A DNA stretch of 64,000 nucleotides from assembly GCF_000788395.1 (NCBI RefSeq), contig NZ_CP009889.1:868001-932000 (forward strand), written 5' to 3'. The stretch comes from Pseudoalteromonas piratica (GTDB taxonomy: Bacteria; Pseudomonadota; Gammaproteobacteria; Enterobacterales; Alteromonadaceae). Below are positions 39,441 through 48,547 of this stretch, in pieces. How positions within the stretch are numbered: position 1 is the stretch's first letter; each line of letters begins with the position of its first letter. The position numbers and the translations under genes were made by a program. The notes under the pieces were generated by a model. The model made no database searches, was not told the origin of the DNA, and was given only the letters and a program-made list of their open reading frames with translations.

Positions 39441-40229
39441 ATGCTTTTTCAACCCAACTGGCGAATTTTAACCATTGGTGATGGTGATTTAACCTTTTCC
39501 TTTTCATTAAAGAAGCACCACCAAATAGAAACCCTTTGTGCAAGTGTTCTTGATTCAAAAGAAACGCTGACGAATAAATATAAAATCAATGGTATTGAAG
39601 GGTTAAACAGCTTAGGAGGTGAAATCTTTTTCGAACTCGATATCACCAATAACCAAACCTGGCCTGATAAACTAGCAGGTGCGTTTGATCTTGTGATCTT
39701 TCAATTTCCGCTGGTACCAGCTGCAAAAAACAGTGAGCATTTTACCAATGCTCCCAGTCAGAACATTGTTAACCGTGCCTTATTGCGTGACTATTTAATT
39801 GCCTGTTTTAATTATTTTCTTGATAAAGATGGCCTTCGATTAAGTTATATCACTTCGAAAGAAGTTAAGCCTTACCTTCATTGGCAAATTGAAACGGATT
39901 TAACAGTCAATACCAATATTATACATTTGGGTAAGCAAGAATTTGATTATTCACTTTTTCCAGATTATCAGATTAGAAACGTAGACAGAGATAAAAAAGT
40001 AAAAGATACGGCAGGCTTTATCTATGCTTATTCTGATAAATCACAGCCATCTGAATTATCATCGGTTTTTGAACCATTTAAGTTTACACAACAAAATTAC
40101 TGTCCTTTATGTCGTGTAGGCCCATTTAGTGCAAGTGAGGATCAACAACGTCACTTAACAAGCAAAAAGCACATTAAACTATCTCAATATCAAACAGAAT
40201 GGTTTGATTATCTATCGATTAATCGGTAA
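39441..40229 (+). CDS. Bmt5-like (DUF2431) methyltransferase with C2H2 zinc finger
   Basis: 262 residues. Opens with RILTIGDGDLTFSFSLKKHH, the SAM-loop signature of the DUF2431/Bmt5 Rossmann domain known from eukaryotic 25S rRNA uridine methyltransferase Bmt5, with FDLVIFQFPLVP further on as the catalytic-site loop. The C-terminus holds C221-x2-C224-x13-H238-x5-H244 (CPLCRVGPFSASEDQQRHLT), a U1-like C2H2 finger suited to RNA. An rRNA or tRNA target is plausible (inference). Divergent from rluF, another RNA-modification gene. Confidence 0.78.
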   Translation: MLFQPNWRILTIGDGDLTFSFSLKKHHQIETLCASVLDSKETLTNKYKINGIEGLNSLGGEIFFELDITNNQTWPDKLAGAFDLVIFQFPLVPAAKNSEHFTNAPSQNIVNRALLRDYLIACFNYFLDKDGLRLSYITSKEVKPYLHWQIETDLTVNTNIIHLGKQEFDYSLFPDYQIRNVDRDKKVKDTAGFIYAYSDKSQPSELSSVFEPFKFTQQNYCPLCRVGPFSASEDQQRHLTSKKHIKLSQYQTEWFDYLSINR

Positions 40230-40328
40230 TTCTCAAGGTCATACCATTGCCCGTTAACCGCAAGCTTCTTGGTTATATCCCCTTGATATGGTATGTTGCG
40301 GGCATTTTTACACAAACACAAAGTATTC

Positions 40329-41918
40329 ATGTCATCGATTGAAGTGAACTCTCACGAAAACCAAAATAAAGGGCTATTTAATCGCTTCTTAGCCACAGTA
40401 GAATTTCTTGGTAATTTATTACCTCATCCAATCACGCTTTTTGCTATGTTCTGTGTCGCTATTGTTATCTTTAGTGGTATTGCAGACTGGATGGGCGTAA
40501 GTGCAATTGATCCTCGTCCAGAAGGCGCAAAAGGCCGAGCTCCAGACGGCGTTATCGAAGTTGTCTCTCTTATGAGTGCAGAGGGATTACAACGCATTGT
40601 AACTGGCTTAGTGACTAATTTTACTGGTTTTGCACCGCTTGGTACTGTGCTTGTAGCATTACTTGGTGTAAGTGTTGCTGAACATTCTGGCATGTTATCC
40701 GCGGCAATGCGTGGCATGGTAATGGGTGCACCTAAACGTCTTGTTACGTTTATGGTTGTGTTTGCAGCGATACTATCCAATACGGCTTCTGAACTTGGTT
40801 ACGTTGTGCTTATCCCCCTTGCTGCTATGATTTTCCATAGCCTAGGCCGTCACCCTCTTGCAGGTCTTGCTGCTGCCTTTGCGGGTGTATCCGGTGGTTA
40901 CAGCGCAAACTTACTGCTAGGTACAATAGATCCATTACTTGCAGGTATTACAACACCTGCTGCTCAAATGATTGACCCAACCTATGAAGTCGGCCCTGAA
41001 GCTAATTATTATTTTATGGCAGTATCAGTAATTTTAATTGCTTTTGTTGGTACATGGGTTACTGAAAAAATTGTTGAGCCTCGTTTAGGTAAATACAATA
41101 ACGATGAAGCAAGTATTGATTTAGCAGATAATAAAATTGACCATTTATCTGATGTTGAACGTAAAGGCTTACGCTACGCAGGACTGGCATTTTTAGCTAC
41201 ATGTGCAGTGTTAGCAACCACAATTGTGCCTGAAAATGGTATTTTACGTCACCCTGAAACGGGCTTAGTTGCTGGTTCGCCCTTCTTAAAAGGTATCGTT
41301 GTCTTCATCTTTGTTACGTTTGCAATCCCAGGCTTTGTTTATGGCCGAGTTGTAGGTTCAATGAAGAATGACAGAGATATTATCGATGCGATGTCTAAAA
41401 GCATGAGCTCGATGGGTATGTATATTGTACTGGTATTCTTCGCAGCTCAGTTCGTGGCATTCTTTAAATGGACTAATTTAGGGACTATTTTAGCTGTAAA
41501 AGGTGCTGCTATGTTAACAGCGCTTAACTTAACAGGACCTGAAGTATTTGTTTTGTTTATTTTTATGTGTGCAGTGGTCAACTTAAGCTTAGGTTCTTCA
41601 TCAGCACAATGGGCAATTACAGCACCTATTTTTGTACCGATGTTAATGCTTATCGGTTACGCACCAGAGACTATTCAAGCGGCCTACCGTATCGGTGATT
41701 CTGTAACAAACTTGATTACGCCAATGATGAGCTATTTTGGTTTAATATTGGCTGTTGCGACCAAATATAAGAAAGATATGGGTATTGGTACTTTGGTTGC
41801 TACCATGTTGCCATATTCAATGTTCTTCTTTGTTGGCTGGGTGTGTTTGTTCTATTTATGGGTATTTGTCTTAGGTATGCCAGTTGGCCCTAATTCACCA
41901 ATTTACTATACGCCATAG
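40329..41918 (+). CDS. AbgT-family transporter
   Basis: 529 residues from ATG 40329; an ATG at 40293 would add 12 residues without a better ribosome site. Family phrases RFLATVEFLGNLLPHPITLF, GTVLVALLGVSVAEHSGMLS, GGYSANLLLGTIDPLLAGIT, SLGSSSAQWAITAPIFVPML and RIGDSVTNLITPMMSYFGL. About 11-13 membrane helices with two hairpins. AbgT proteins import p-aminobenzoyl-glutamate or export antimetabolites such as sulphonamides (established for AbgT and MtrF/YdaH); which applies here is unknown. Confidence 0.9.
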   Translation: MSSIEVNSHENQNKGLFNRFLATVEFLGNLLPHPITLFAMFCVAIVIFSGIADWMGVSAIDPRPEGAKGRAPDGVIEVVSLMSAEGLQRIVTGLVTNFTGFAPLGTVLVALLGVSVAEHSGMLSAAMRGMVMGAPKRLVTFMVVFAAILSNTASELGYVVLIPLAAMIFHSLGRHPLAGLAAAFAGVSGGYSANLLLGTIDPLLAGITTPAAQMIDPTYEVGPEANYYFMAVSVILIAFVGTWVTEKIVEPRLGKYNNDEASIDLADNKIDHLSDVERKGLRYAGLAFLATCAVLATTIVPENGILRHPETGLVAGSPFLKGIVVFIFVTFAIPGFVYGRVVGSMKNDRDIIDAMSKSMSSMGMYIVLVFFAAQFVAFFKWTNLGTILAVKGAAMLTALNLTGPEVFVLFIFMCAVVNLSLGSSSAQWAITAPIFVPMLMLIGYAPETIQAAYRIGDSVTNLITPMMSYFGLILAVATKYKKDMGIGTLVATMLPYSMFFFVGWVCLFYLWVFVLGMPVGPNSPIYYTP

Positions 41919-41937
41919 TAGATTCCTTAATAAAAAC

Positions 41938-41965
41938 AAAAAAGGAGCAATAAATGCTCCTTTTT
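41938..41965 (+). terminator. terminator after the AbgT-family gene
   Basis: AAAAAGGAGCA, ATAAA loop, TGCTCCTTTTT; A and T tracts on both sides, 20 bases past the stop. Lies between convergent genes and may serve both. Confidence 0.85.
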
Positions 41966-42009
41966 ATTTGGTTTTAATCTTGAGTTAACATCAAAGAATT
42001 AATTTGCTC

Positions 42010-43275
42010 TTATTTCTTAAATGCTTTCCTAATTTTTTGGCGATTTTGCATTTTCGCTTCTGCGCCATATTGTGTAGCTCTATTTGAACGAATGCGCTTT
42101 TGAAGCGAGGTCTTTTTACCGATCTTTTTAATCAAACTATCACGGTTACTCACTTCAAAACCAGGATAATAAATACGCTTAACTTTATCGCGAATTAAGT
42201 CCTCAATTTGTGCAAGTATATGCTCTTCTTCACGACTCACGAGTGAAATTGCAAACCCTTTTTGCCCTGCTCTTCCTGTTCGACCAATTCGGTGAACATA
42301 ATCTTCTGCAAGATAAGGCAAGTCAAAATTGATTACACGTGGCAAACCAGCGATATCCAGGCCACGCGCTGCAACCTCAGTACCGACAAGAATGGTCGTT
42401 TTACCTTCTTTAAACTCGCGTAATGCACGTCGCCTATTTCCTTGACTCTTATCTCCGTGGATAACACCAACAGTCACACCGTATTGTGTTAATTCGTCGA
42501 CAATCAGTTGAACGTCTTCTTTCATGTTTACGAAAACAAGTACTTGCTTCCAACCTTTTCTACAAATCAGTTCTGATAACAGTTCTAACTTACGCTCATT
42601 TGATACCGGGTAAGCAACATGTGTAATGGTGGATGCCGTTTCATTATCACGGCTTACTTGTACAATTTTAGGATGTACTAATGTTTTGGTTGCAAATTGT
42701 TTAACAGCAGATGGGTAGGTTGCTGAAAATAATAACGTTTGTTTTTGTTTAGCACATTGTTCCAAAATTGTCTCAATGTCAGATCTAAAACCCATGTCGA
42801 GCATACGATCAGCTTCATCAAGTACAACATGGCAGGCATTATTAAGTGCTAAATTACCTTTGCGAAGATGCTCAATGAGTCGACCTGGCGTAGCAACTAG
42901 TATGTCGCAACCTTTTTGAATACGGTTGATTTGTTTATCGTGTTCAACACCACCAAAAATAGCGACAGATTTAACATTGTTAAAAGCACAATACTGTTTA
43001 ATGTTGTGGTCAATTTGATCGACTAGTTCTCGTGTTGGCGCTAGGATAACTGCACGTATTGTTTTTCCATCAGCATTGTTATCCAATAGTTTTTGAATAA
43101 TCGGTAATGCGAAAGCAGCTGTTTTACCTGTGCCTGTTTGTGCACTTGCAAGCACATCGTGACCACGACGAACATGCGGAATTGCCATTTTTTGAACTGG
43201 CGTGAGTGTTTCATAACCCATTTTATCCAGTGCTGATAATATTGAATCAGCAAAGCTAAAGGATTTGAAGTTCAT
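42010..43275 (-). CDS. rhlE: DEAD-box RNA helicase, RhlE-like
   Basis: 421 residues. Q motif near residues 4-28 (FSFADSILSALDKMGYETLT, PVQKMAIP), motif I ASAQTGTGKTAAFALP, Ia APTRELVDQ, II VLDEADRMLDMGF, III LLFSATYP, and VI YVHRIGRTGRAGQKG. The short basic C-terminal tail (KRIRSNRATQYG onward) fits the RhlE group rather than DeaD, SrmB or DbpA. Unwinds short RNA duplexes in ribosome assembly or RNA decay. Upstream lies the terminator of the DapA-like gene. Confidence 0.85.
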   Translation of the reverse strand: MNFKSFSFADSILSALDKMGYETLTPVQKMAIPHVRRGHDVLASAQTGTGKTAAFALPIIQKLLDNNADGKTIRAVILAPTRELVDQIDHNIKQYCAFNNVKSVAIFGGVEHDKQINRIQKGCDILVATPGRLIEHLRKGNLALNNACHVVLDEADRMLDMGFRSDIETILEQCAKQKQTLLFSATYPSAVKQFATKTLVHPKIVQVSRDNETASTITHVAYPVSNERKLELLSELICRKGWKQVLVFVNMKEDVQLIVDELTQYGVTVGVIHGDKSQGNRRRALREFKEGKTTILVGTEVAARGLDIAGLPRVINFDLPYLAEDYVHRIGRTGRAGQKGFAISLVSREEEHILAQIEDLIRDKVKRIYYPGFEVSNRDSLIKKIGKKTSLQKRIRSNRATQYGAEAKMQNRQKIRKAFKK

Positions 43276-43342
43276 AATTTTGAAAACCTATTAAGGGAGT
43301 TAGTTACATTATATCAAGGATAGCGTTGTGCGGAAACGCAAT

Positions 43343-43369
43343 AAAAAAGCGACCCTTTAGATCGCTTTT
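43343..43369 (-). terminator. terminator after the DapA-like gene
   Basis: AAAAGCGA and TCGCTTTT with a 9-base loop; on the minus strand the stem ends in six Ts. It lies 15 bases past the lyase stop at 43384. Confidence 0.75.
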
Positions 43370-43383
43370 ACTTAAAGGGATGT

Positions 43384-44298
43384 CTAAGGAGTGATAATAA
43401 AGTCGTTCTGACTTAATTTTGTTAATTTATCGCCTACTAATTTGCCTTCAAAATGACTCATTAAGTCTAGTCCTAATTCGATTTGCGTATCGGTAAGAGG
43501 CACATAAGGCAGGCGAAAAACCGGCTTAACAGCTCCTGTAAGTGAGAGCGCAGTATTGATTGCAATTGGGTTTGGCTCGCAAAACAACCAAGAAATTAAT
43601 TGTTGACAATCATTATTTAACTGCGAATTCTCGCTATCCATCAACTCTCGAAAAACTGAAGGTATTAAATTTGATGTGACAGAAATTACACCGTGTGCAT
43701 TTGCTATGTGACGCGCATCATGAGCTTCATCATCATTACCTGACCAACATGCGATGCCCTTATTCTCATAATAAGCAATTCGCTCATTGCCAGCACATTC
43801 TTTTACACCAATAAAGTTCGCATTATCAGCCAAGCGCTCAATAATATCAGGTGTAAGATCTTGCCCTGTACGGCCAGGTACGTTGTAAATAAAAGCTGGA
43901 CCTATCTCGAGTACTTTCTCAAAATGTGCAATGACACCTTGCGTTGACGAACGCCCATAATAAGGGTTGATTTGCAGTGCCGCATCCATACCTGTTGCGA
44001 AACCATATTCGGTCGCTTTGATTGCTTCTTTGGAATTGTTGCTTCCTGTATTGCCCACTATCAATAATCGATCTTTAAACTGGTTAACACTATGAGCAAT
44101 TAGCATTAAGTGTTCTTCCCAATTCATTAATTGACCTTCACCAGTTGTACCACCAACAATGATACCATCTACGCCAGAAGCAATTTGTGTTTCAACTAAC
44201 TTATCAAATGTCACTAAATCAATTTCACCATTGGCAAGATAAGGTGTTTTGATGGCCGTGATTAAACTAGCTTTTTTAATTGAAGCAACGTTCGTCAT
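43384..44298 (-). CDS. dapA: DapA-family aldolase/dihydrodipicolinate synthase
   Basis: 304 residues, TIM-barrel class I aldolase of the DapA family: GVDGIIVGGTTGEGQLMNWE (substrate loop), catalytic Tyr in PAFIYNVPGRTGQ, Schiff-base Lys in FIGVKECAGNERI. The GGTTGEG motif (normally GTTGES) and the location next to rhlE and not to bamC/nlpB hint at a second DapA or a related aldolase rather than the housekeeping one. Substrate therefore only probable. Confidence 0.75.
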   Translation of the reverse strand: MTNVASIKKASLITAIKTPYLANGEIDLVTFDKLVETQIASGVDGIIVGGTTGEGQLMNWEEHLMLIAHSVNQFKDRLLIVGNTGSNNSKEAIKATEYGFATGMDAALQINPYYGRSSTQGVIAHFEKVLEIGPAFIYNVPGRTGQDLTPDIIERLADNANFIGVKECAGNERIAYYENKGIACWSGNDDEAHDARHIANAHGVISVTSNLIPSVFRELMDSENSQLNNDCQQLISWLFCEPNPIAINTALSLTGAVKPVFRLPYVPLTDTQIELGLDLMSHFEGKLVGDKLTKLSQNDFIITP

Positions 44299-44384
44299 AT
44301 ATTCTTTTCATTGTTAAAATTTCTAATATTTTAACCATAATCAGTGAGGATGGTAAGTGGCTTTCTGTTCTTAAAGAAAAATTC

Positions 44385-44412
44385 TTGTTATTTTTTTTTA
44401 TTAAGATATATT
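44385..44412 (+). promoter_or_regulatory. sigma-70-like promoter overlapped by the LexA box
   Basis: TTGTTA at 44385-44390 and TATATT at 44407-44412 with a 16-base spacer. The predicted start of transcription falls inside the LexA box that follows. Confidence 0.5.
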
Positions 44413-44432
44413 AACTGTATATTTATACAGTT
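44413..44432 (+). promoter_or_regulatory. LexA (SOS) box
   Basis: AACTGTATATTTATACAGTT: CTGT-N8-ACAG with an AT-only core and matching flanks, a near-ideal gammaproteobacterial LexA operator. It ends 4 bases before the ATG at 44437. Confidence 0.85.
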
Positions 44433-44436
44433 AATA

Positions 44437-45048
44437 ATGATTATGGTTATTTCTGAGTACTTCGAAAATTATTTTTATTCATTAAAGCAATTGGCATCAC
44501 ACACTTTTGTTAAAGAGCAGCAACTGTGTGATTGGATAGAACTTTGTATTTTACCCAATGCGGCATACCATTTAAAAAACCAAGTTCAATCCAGCTCTTT
44601 TTTTGGTATTACCGATTTTAGTGAAGAAAAGGAATATTTTGCTCGTGGTTACACTAAATGGATTGAGTTAATTAAACCCTATTCAGAGCTTAGTTCAGCA
44701 CAAGCATATTCAATTTTTTACCAGCAATATGCCAAATGCGTGAACGACTTATCACTGAAAGGCTTAGAGTTTAGCAGTGATTATTTTGAAGATTTAGAAG
44801 ATCGCATTCAAGATCATTGGCAACTGTTTTTATCTGGAAAGTATGGTGTGATCACAGCTAACGGTTTTATACATGAAATTGTAGCGCTTGAAAGTGTTGA
44901 TTATCTTGCCAAAAACACTGAGTTAACTGAAGAACAAATGACTAAGTGTGTACGACTACTAGAGCGTTGTTTGAGTTATCCTCCTAGTCAATTAAATTGT
45001 ATTTCACAAGCACATAAATTATTAAAAAGTATGAGCAATTCACAGTAG
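44437..45048 (+). CDS. unknown protein under LexA control
   Basis: 203 residues from ATG 44437 (ATG 44443 also possible; the longer GTG 44344 frame would place promoter and operator inside the gene). No signal peptide, membrane helix or known motif. Predicted mostly helical, rich in Tyr, Phe, Leu, Glu (YFENYFYSLKQLASHTFVKE; EYFARGYTKWIELIKPYSEL; DYFEDLEDRIQDHWQLFLSG), net acidic, four Cys. Monocistronic with its own hairpin. The LexA box says it is DNA-damage induced; its role is not recognisable. There is no Shine-Dalgarno between box and ATG. Confidence 0.75.
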   Translation: MIMVISEYFENYFYSLKQLASHTFVKEQQLCDWIELCILPNAAYHLKNQVQSSSFFGITDFSEEKEYFARGYTKWIELIKPYSELSSAQAYSIFYQQYAKCVNDLSLKGLEFSSDYFEDLEDRIQDHWQLFLSGKYGVITANGFIHEIVALESVDYLAKNTELTEEQMTKCVRLLERCLSYPPSQLNCISQAHKLLKSMSNSQ

Positions 45049-45072
45049 CGTTACAAAGGTGTAACGCTACTG
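45043..45072. terminator. hairpin between the SOS gene and the barrel gene
   Basis: CAGTAGCGTTAC, AAAGGT, GTAACGCTACTG: perfect 12-bp stem overlapping the stop codon of the SOS gene and lying just beyond the converging barrel gene. T-tracts are weak on both sides. Confidence 0.55.
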
Positions 45073-45077
45073 ATTTG

Positions 45078-45719
45078 TTAGAACCTAAGCAGACAATTCA
45101 CACCTAAAGAGTTTGTATTCACCCCTGCAATTTTGGTGTTTTCAAAATCAATAGTGAGTGCCATCGATTTACTTATACCAAAACCAACCCCTAGCCCAGT
45201 TTTTAATGATGCACCTTGTTCATCTTTTTTATTTAAGTTGTATGAGTCATTTTCTTCGATTAAGTAACTAAATGAATTATCCCAACCTTGAACACCAACC
45301 ACACCTTTTACAAAAAATGTATTTGAAAATGGATAGGTTGCAACAAGCATTAAATCTGCACCTAAGGTTTTAAACGCACCTGTATGTAACTTTGTTGTGA
45401 TGTATTTTCCATCAGCATTTTTTGTCTTTTCACTTACTGAAAAGTCAGCCTTACCAAATTTTGTAATACCACCTTCTATCGCTAAGTAACGATTAAGTTG
45501 GTAACCAGCGAATAACCTTAACCCCGGTGATTGTAATGTTTCAGTTAATGTCAATGGAGCAAGTTCTGCGCTTGAAATATCAGGGGTAAAATTTAAATCA
45601 GAATACTTATGGTATTTTGCATTTACACCGTAATAAGCAAACTGATTTTTATCCTTTGCTTGAGTGTTTAAAGAAAATAAAGCAATTAAAGGTATCACAA
45701 ATAATGAGGCGCTTTTCAT
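45078..45719 (-). CDS. small outer membrane beta-barrel protein
   Basis: 213 residues: signal peptide MKSASLFVIPLIALFSLNTQ to AKDKNQ, then amphipathic strands and a terminal Phe (GVNCLLRF). The pattern RLFAGYQLNRYLAIEGGITK and LKTGLGVGFGISKSMALTID resembles the eight-stranded OmpA/OmpW-like barrel family. No periplasmic domain. Function unknown. Confidence 0.75.
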   Translation of the reverse strand: MKSASLFVIPLIALFSLNTQAKDKNQFAYYGVNAKYHKYSDLNFTPDISSAELAPLTLTETLQSPGLRLFAGYQLNRYLAIEGGITKFGKADFSVSEKTKNADGKYITTKLHTGAFKTLGADLMLVATYPFSNTFFVKGVVGVQGWDNSFSYLIEENDSYNLNKKDEQGASLKTGLGVGFGISKSMALTIDFENTKIAGVNTNSLGVNCLLRF

Positions 45720-45833
45720 TGGTATCCTTGTAATGAAGTTTAAATAAGTAGGGCTGATAATGCCCTTTATTAAAGCGCCGCTATAATGGATTTAAAATAA
45801 ACAGTAATCAAGGTAAATTACATTTACTAACAA

Positions 45834-46211
45834 TTAGTTACCAAATAGTAACTGCCAGAAGCTCGGTTCATGGATTTCGTGATATTGTTTCCTGAGCTGA
45901 TCAATTTTTACCAATTCTTCTTGAGCAAGGGATAAATCATTAGCATTCTTTTGAATTTCTTTTACTAACGTTAACACTTTATCAATGCCTTTTGTCGATT
46001 CTGCTTGTTTGCGTTTAAAACCAATCTCTTTTGATTTTATTAACGCATTCTCAATTTCTTGTAAATGAATTAATAAATCTTCTGTATTTTGCGCCTTACG
46101 TGCCTGTTTATAACTAAACGCCATCTCCTTCATAACCAGAGCTAACTCACTTTCTTGCGAATCAACACCGTTTACAAAAATCAATAAAATGAATGGAAAT
46201 AGAAATCTCAT
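45834..46211 (-). CDS. cytochrome b562-like protein
   Basis: 125 residues: signal peptide MRFLFPFILLIFVNGVDS, then a four-helix pattern of the cytochrome b562 family. Met in LALVMKEMAFSYKQARKAQN and His in IDQLRKQYHEIHEPSFWQ sit where the axial haem ligands Met7 and His102 of CybC are. Small periplasmic electron carrier or haem-binding protein. Assigned by eye; ligand roles are inferred. Confidence 0.65.
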   Translation of the reverse strand: MRFLFPFILLIFVNGVDSQESELALVMKEMAFSYKQARKAQNTEDLLIHLQEIENALIKSKEIGFKRKQAESTKGIDKVLTLVKEIQKNANDLSLAQEELVKIDQLRKQYHEIHEPSFWQLLFGN

Positions 46212-46257
46212 AATTAACCTCGTAATAAAAACCGCGGTATTTTATCAAGAACACAAA

Positions 46258-46283
46258 AAAAGCCAATCACATGGATTGGCTTT
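46258..46283 (-). terminator. terminator after fadE
   Basis: AAAGCCAATC, ACATG, GATTGGCTTT; on the minus strand the stem runs into seven Ts, 21 bases past the fadE stop. Confidence 0.85.
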
Positions 46284-46303
46284 GCAAGTACGTTAGGATT
46301 CTG

Positions 46304-48544
46304 TTAGCTAACTTTCTTTAATGTTGCTTGCTCTGGTTTTAATAAATTCATATCAAAATCAAATTCATCAACACGAATTGCTAATTCACGTTTTACATTG
46401 TAATCAACAAGCTTTTTATATTCGTCCGCGTTGATAATGTTTGCAATAAGTGCATTATCAAGGGTTTCAGCAAAACGTACGCCCGCTTTAATTTCCTTTT
46501 TACGCAACGACTTTTTAATTTTCGACAGCATTTCTAGACATTCAAGTTTCGCCAGGTAAGCCTGTTGGTTTATATCATGACCATCACCGTTTGAAGCATG
46601 TACTAAGTGCGTTAATTGCTTCTTAAAGCTTGTATTCAACTGACACTGGTGTGCTAGTTCACGCACTAAGTCATCATCGATACGCATTGATTTCTCAGAG
46701 TATGTTACTGTAATTAGACGCATAAACTTACGCGTTGCACCTGAAGGGAAATTCGCTAAGAAATCAGAAATCGCTTTTTCAGCTTGTGCAATTGCCCAAC
46801 GAGTTGCGTAATGGAAGTATGGTGCAGCTTGAGCTCTGTCTTCATTCGATACTTTCTGTTCGTAGTAACGGATTGAAGCCATCGCTGCGTATAAATAGCT
46901 CATTACGTCGCCTAAACGAGCAGAAAGTAGTTCCGCCTGCTTAAGTTTGCCACCTAATACTAACAATGAGAAGTCAGCATACACAGCAAGCTTTGCAGAT
47001 AATTTATTAACTGCTTTTTCATACTGACGTACTTCTGCAAGTTGTGATTTGGCACCCGCAGTGAAAGGTAATAAGCCTTTGGTAAATGCACTTAAGCTGT
47101 TACCAACACTGTAACCAATTGTTTTCGATAGTAGTCCACGGAAAGTAGCATCTGCATTTTTGTCAGTACTATGTATCGATTCAACCATGCTTTGAAGGTG
47201 TGGGTGACAACGCATTACACCCTGACCAAAAATCATTAGGTTACGTGTTAAGATATTTGCACCTTCCACCGTTATAGCAACAGGTTGACCTAGGTAACCC
47301 TGCGCTAATGTGTTTTGTGGACCACACTGAATCGCCTTACCCGCTTGGATATCCATTGCTGAATTAAGTACGTCACGGCCAAGTTCTGTCATGTGGTACT
47401 TGGCAATAGCTGTTACTACTGATGGTTTCAAGCCAAGACCTAAGCCTTCAGTTGTTAAAACACGCATCGCTTCTTGAAGGTAAGTCTTACCTGCGATATC
47501 TGCCAGTTTTTCTTGGATGCCTTCAAATAAACCAATGCTCAGGCCAAATTGCTCACGTACAGCTGCATATTCAGAGGCTGACTTAAGTGCAACATGTGCT
47601 GTTGAACAGCCTAAAGCTGGTAGTGAAATACCACGACCTGCACCAAGACAGCTCACTAGCATCTGCCAACCACGACCAATATTTTTCTGACCGCCAATGA
47701 TGAATTCCATTGGTACAAACACGTTTTGACCACGGGTAGTACCATTGTAGAATTTTATGCCCATTGGGTTGTGGCGATTACCAAGTTCAACACCTGGGTG
47801 ATCTTTTGGAATTAGTGCACATGTGATACCTAAATCTTCTGTATCACCAAGCAAGCCATTTGGATCTTTCACTTTCACAGCAAGACCAAGCACAGTTGCA
47901 ATTGGCGCAAGTGTGATGTAACGCTTGTCCCAAGTTAATTCTAAACCTAGTACTTGCTTGCCTTGGTATTCACCCATGGTCACAATCCCTTGGTCAGGAA
48001 TACCACCCGCATCAGAACCCGCTTCAGGGCTCGTAAGCGCAAAACATGGAATATCTTGACCGATAGCAAGTTTTGGTAGGTATTGTTGGCGCTGTTCTTC
48101 GGTTCCGTAGTGCATTAATAACTCACCTGGACCAAGTGAGTTTGGTACCATAACGGTAACCGCTACAGCTGTGCTTTTCGTTGCAATTGTCGCCACGATA
48201 GTTGAATTAGCATAAGGACTGAATTCTAGTCCGCCATATTGTTTTGGAATAATAAGCGAGAAGAAGCGATTAGACTTCAAAAACTCTAAAATATTGTCAG
48301 GTAGATGGTTTGAGCTTTGGATCTCAGTTTCGTCTACCATATCAAGAAGCTGAGCAACTGGACCATCCAAAAATGCTTGCTCATCTTGACTTAATTTAGC
48401 TTCAGGTACTGCACGAAGTGCATCAAAGTCAGGTTTACCCTGATAAATTGAACCTTCCAACCATACATCGCCAGCATCAAGTGCTTCTTGCTCTGTAATT
48501 GAAATGCTTGGTAATACTTTTTTTAAACTTGTTCTTAAACTCAT
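46304..48544 (-). CDS. fadE: acyl-CoA dehydrogenase FadE
   Basis: 746 residues; first step of fatty-acid beta-oxidation. FadE-type N-terminus, then the acyl-CoA dehydrogenase core (FFSLIIPKQYGGLEFSPYAN, ALTSPEAGSDAGGIPDQGI, GAGRGISLPALGCSTAHVAL, REQFGLSIGLFEGIQEKLAD) and the C-terminal DUF1974 extension of E. coli FadE. Somewhat shorter than E. coli FadE (814) because the N-terminal membrane part is absent. A FadR-like box overlaps its ribosome site, giving fatty-acid control. Confidence 0.93.
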   Translation of the reverse strand: MSLRTSLKKVLPSISITEQEALDAGDVWLEGSIYQGKPDFDALRAVPEAKLSQDEQAFLDGPVAQLLDMVDETEIQSSNHLPDNILEFLKSNRFFSLIIPKQYGGLEFSPYANSTIVATIATKSTAVAVTVMVPNSLGPGELLMHYGTEEQRQQYLPKLAIGQDIPCFALTSPEAGSDAGGIPDQGIVTMGEYQGKQVLGLELTWDKRYITLAPIATVLGLAVKVKDPNGLLGDTEDLGITCALIPKDHPGVELGNRHNPMGIKFYNGTTRGQNVFVPMEFIIGGQKNIGRGWQMLVSCLGAGRGISLPALGCSTAHVALKSASEYAAVREQFGLSIGLFEGIQEKLADIAGKTYLQEAMRVLTTEGLGLGLKPSVVTAIAKYHMTELGRDVLNSAMDIQAGKAIQCGPQNTLAQGYLGQPVAITVEGANILTRNLMIFGQGVMRCHPHLQSMVESIHSTDKNADATFRGLLSKTIGYSVGNSLSAFTKGLLPFTAGAKSQLAEVRQYEKAVNKLSAKLAVYADFSLLVLGGKLKQAELLSARLGDVMSYLYAAMASIRYYEQKVSNEDRAQAAPYFHYATRWAIAQAEKAISDFLANFPSGATRKFMRLITVTYSEKSMRIDDDLVRELAHQCQLNTSFKKQLTHLVHASNGDGHDINQQAYLAKLECLEMLSKIKKSLRKKEIKAGVRFAETLDNALIANIINADEYKKLVDYNVKRELAIRVDEFDFDMNLLKPEQATLKKVS

Positions 48545-48547
48545 GGC

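Noticed and set aside
43384..44298. Housekeeping dapA in its usual locus
   Set aside because: Family is clear, but context and GGTTGEG motif differ from the bamC-linked gene, so the exact substrate is left open.
44344..44436. Upstream GTG extension of the SOS-box gene
   Set aside because: It would put promoter and LexA operator inside the gene; the extension is low-complexity and hydrophobic without homology.
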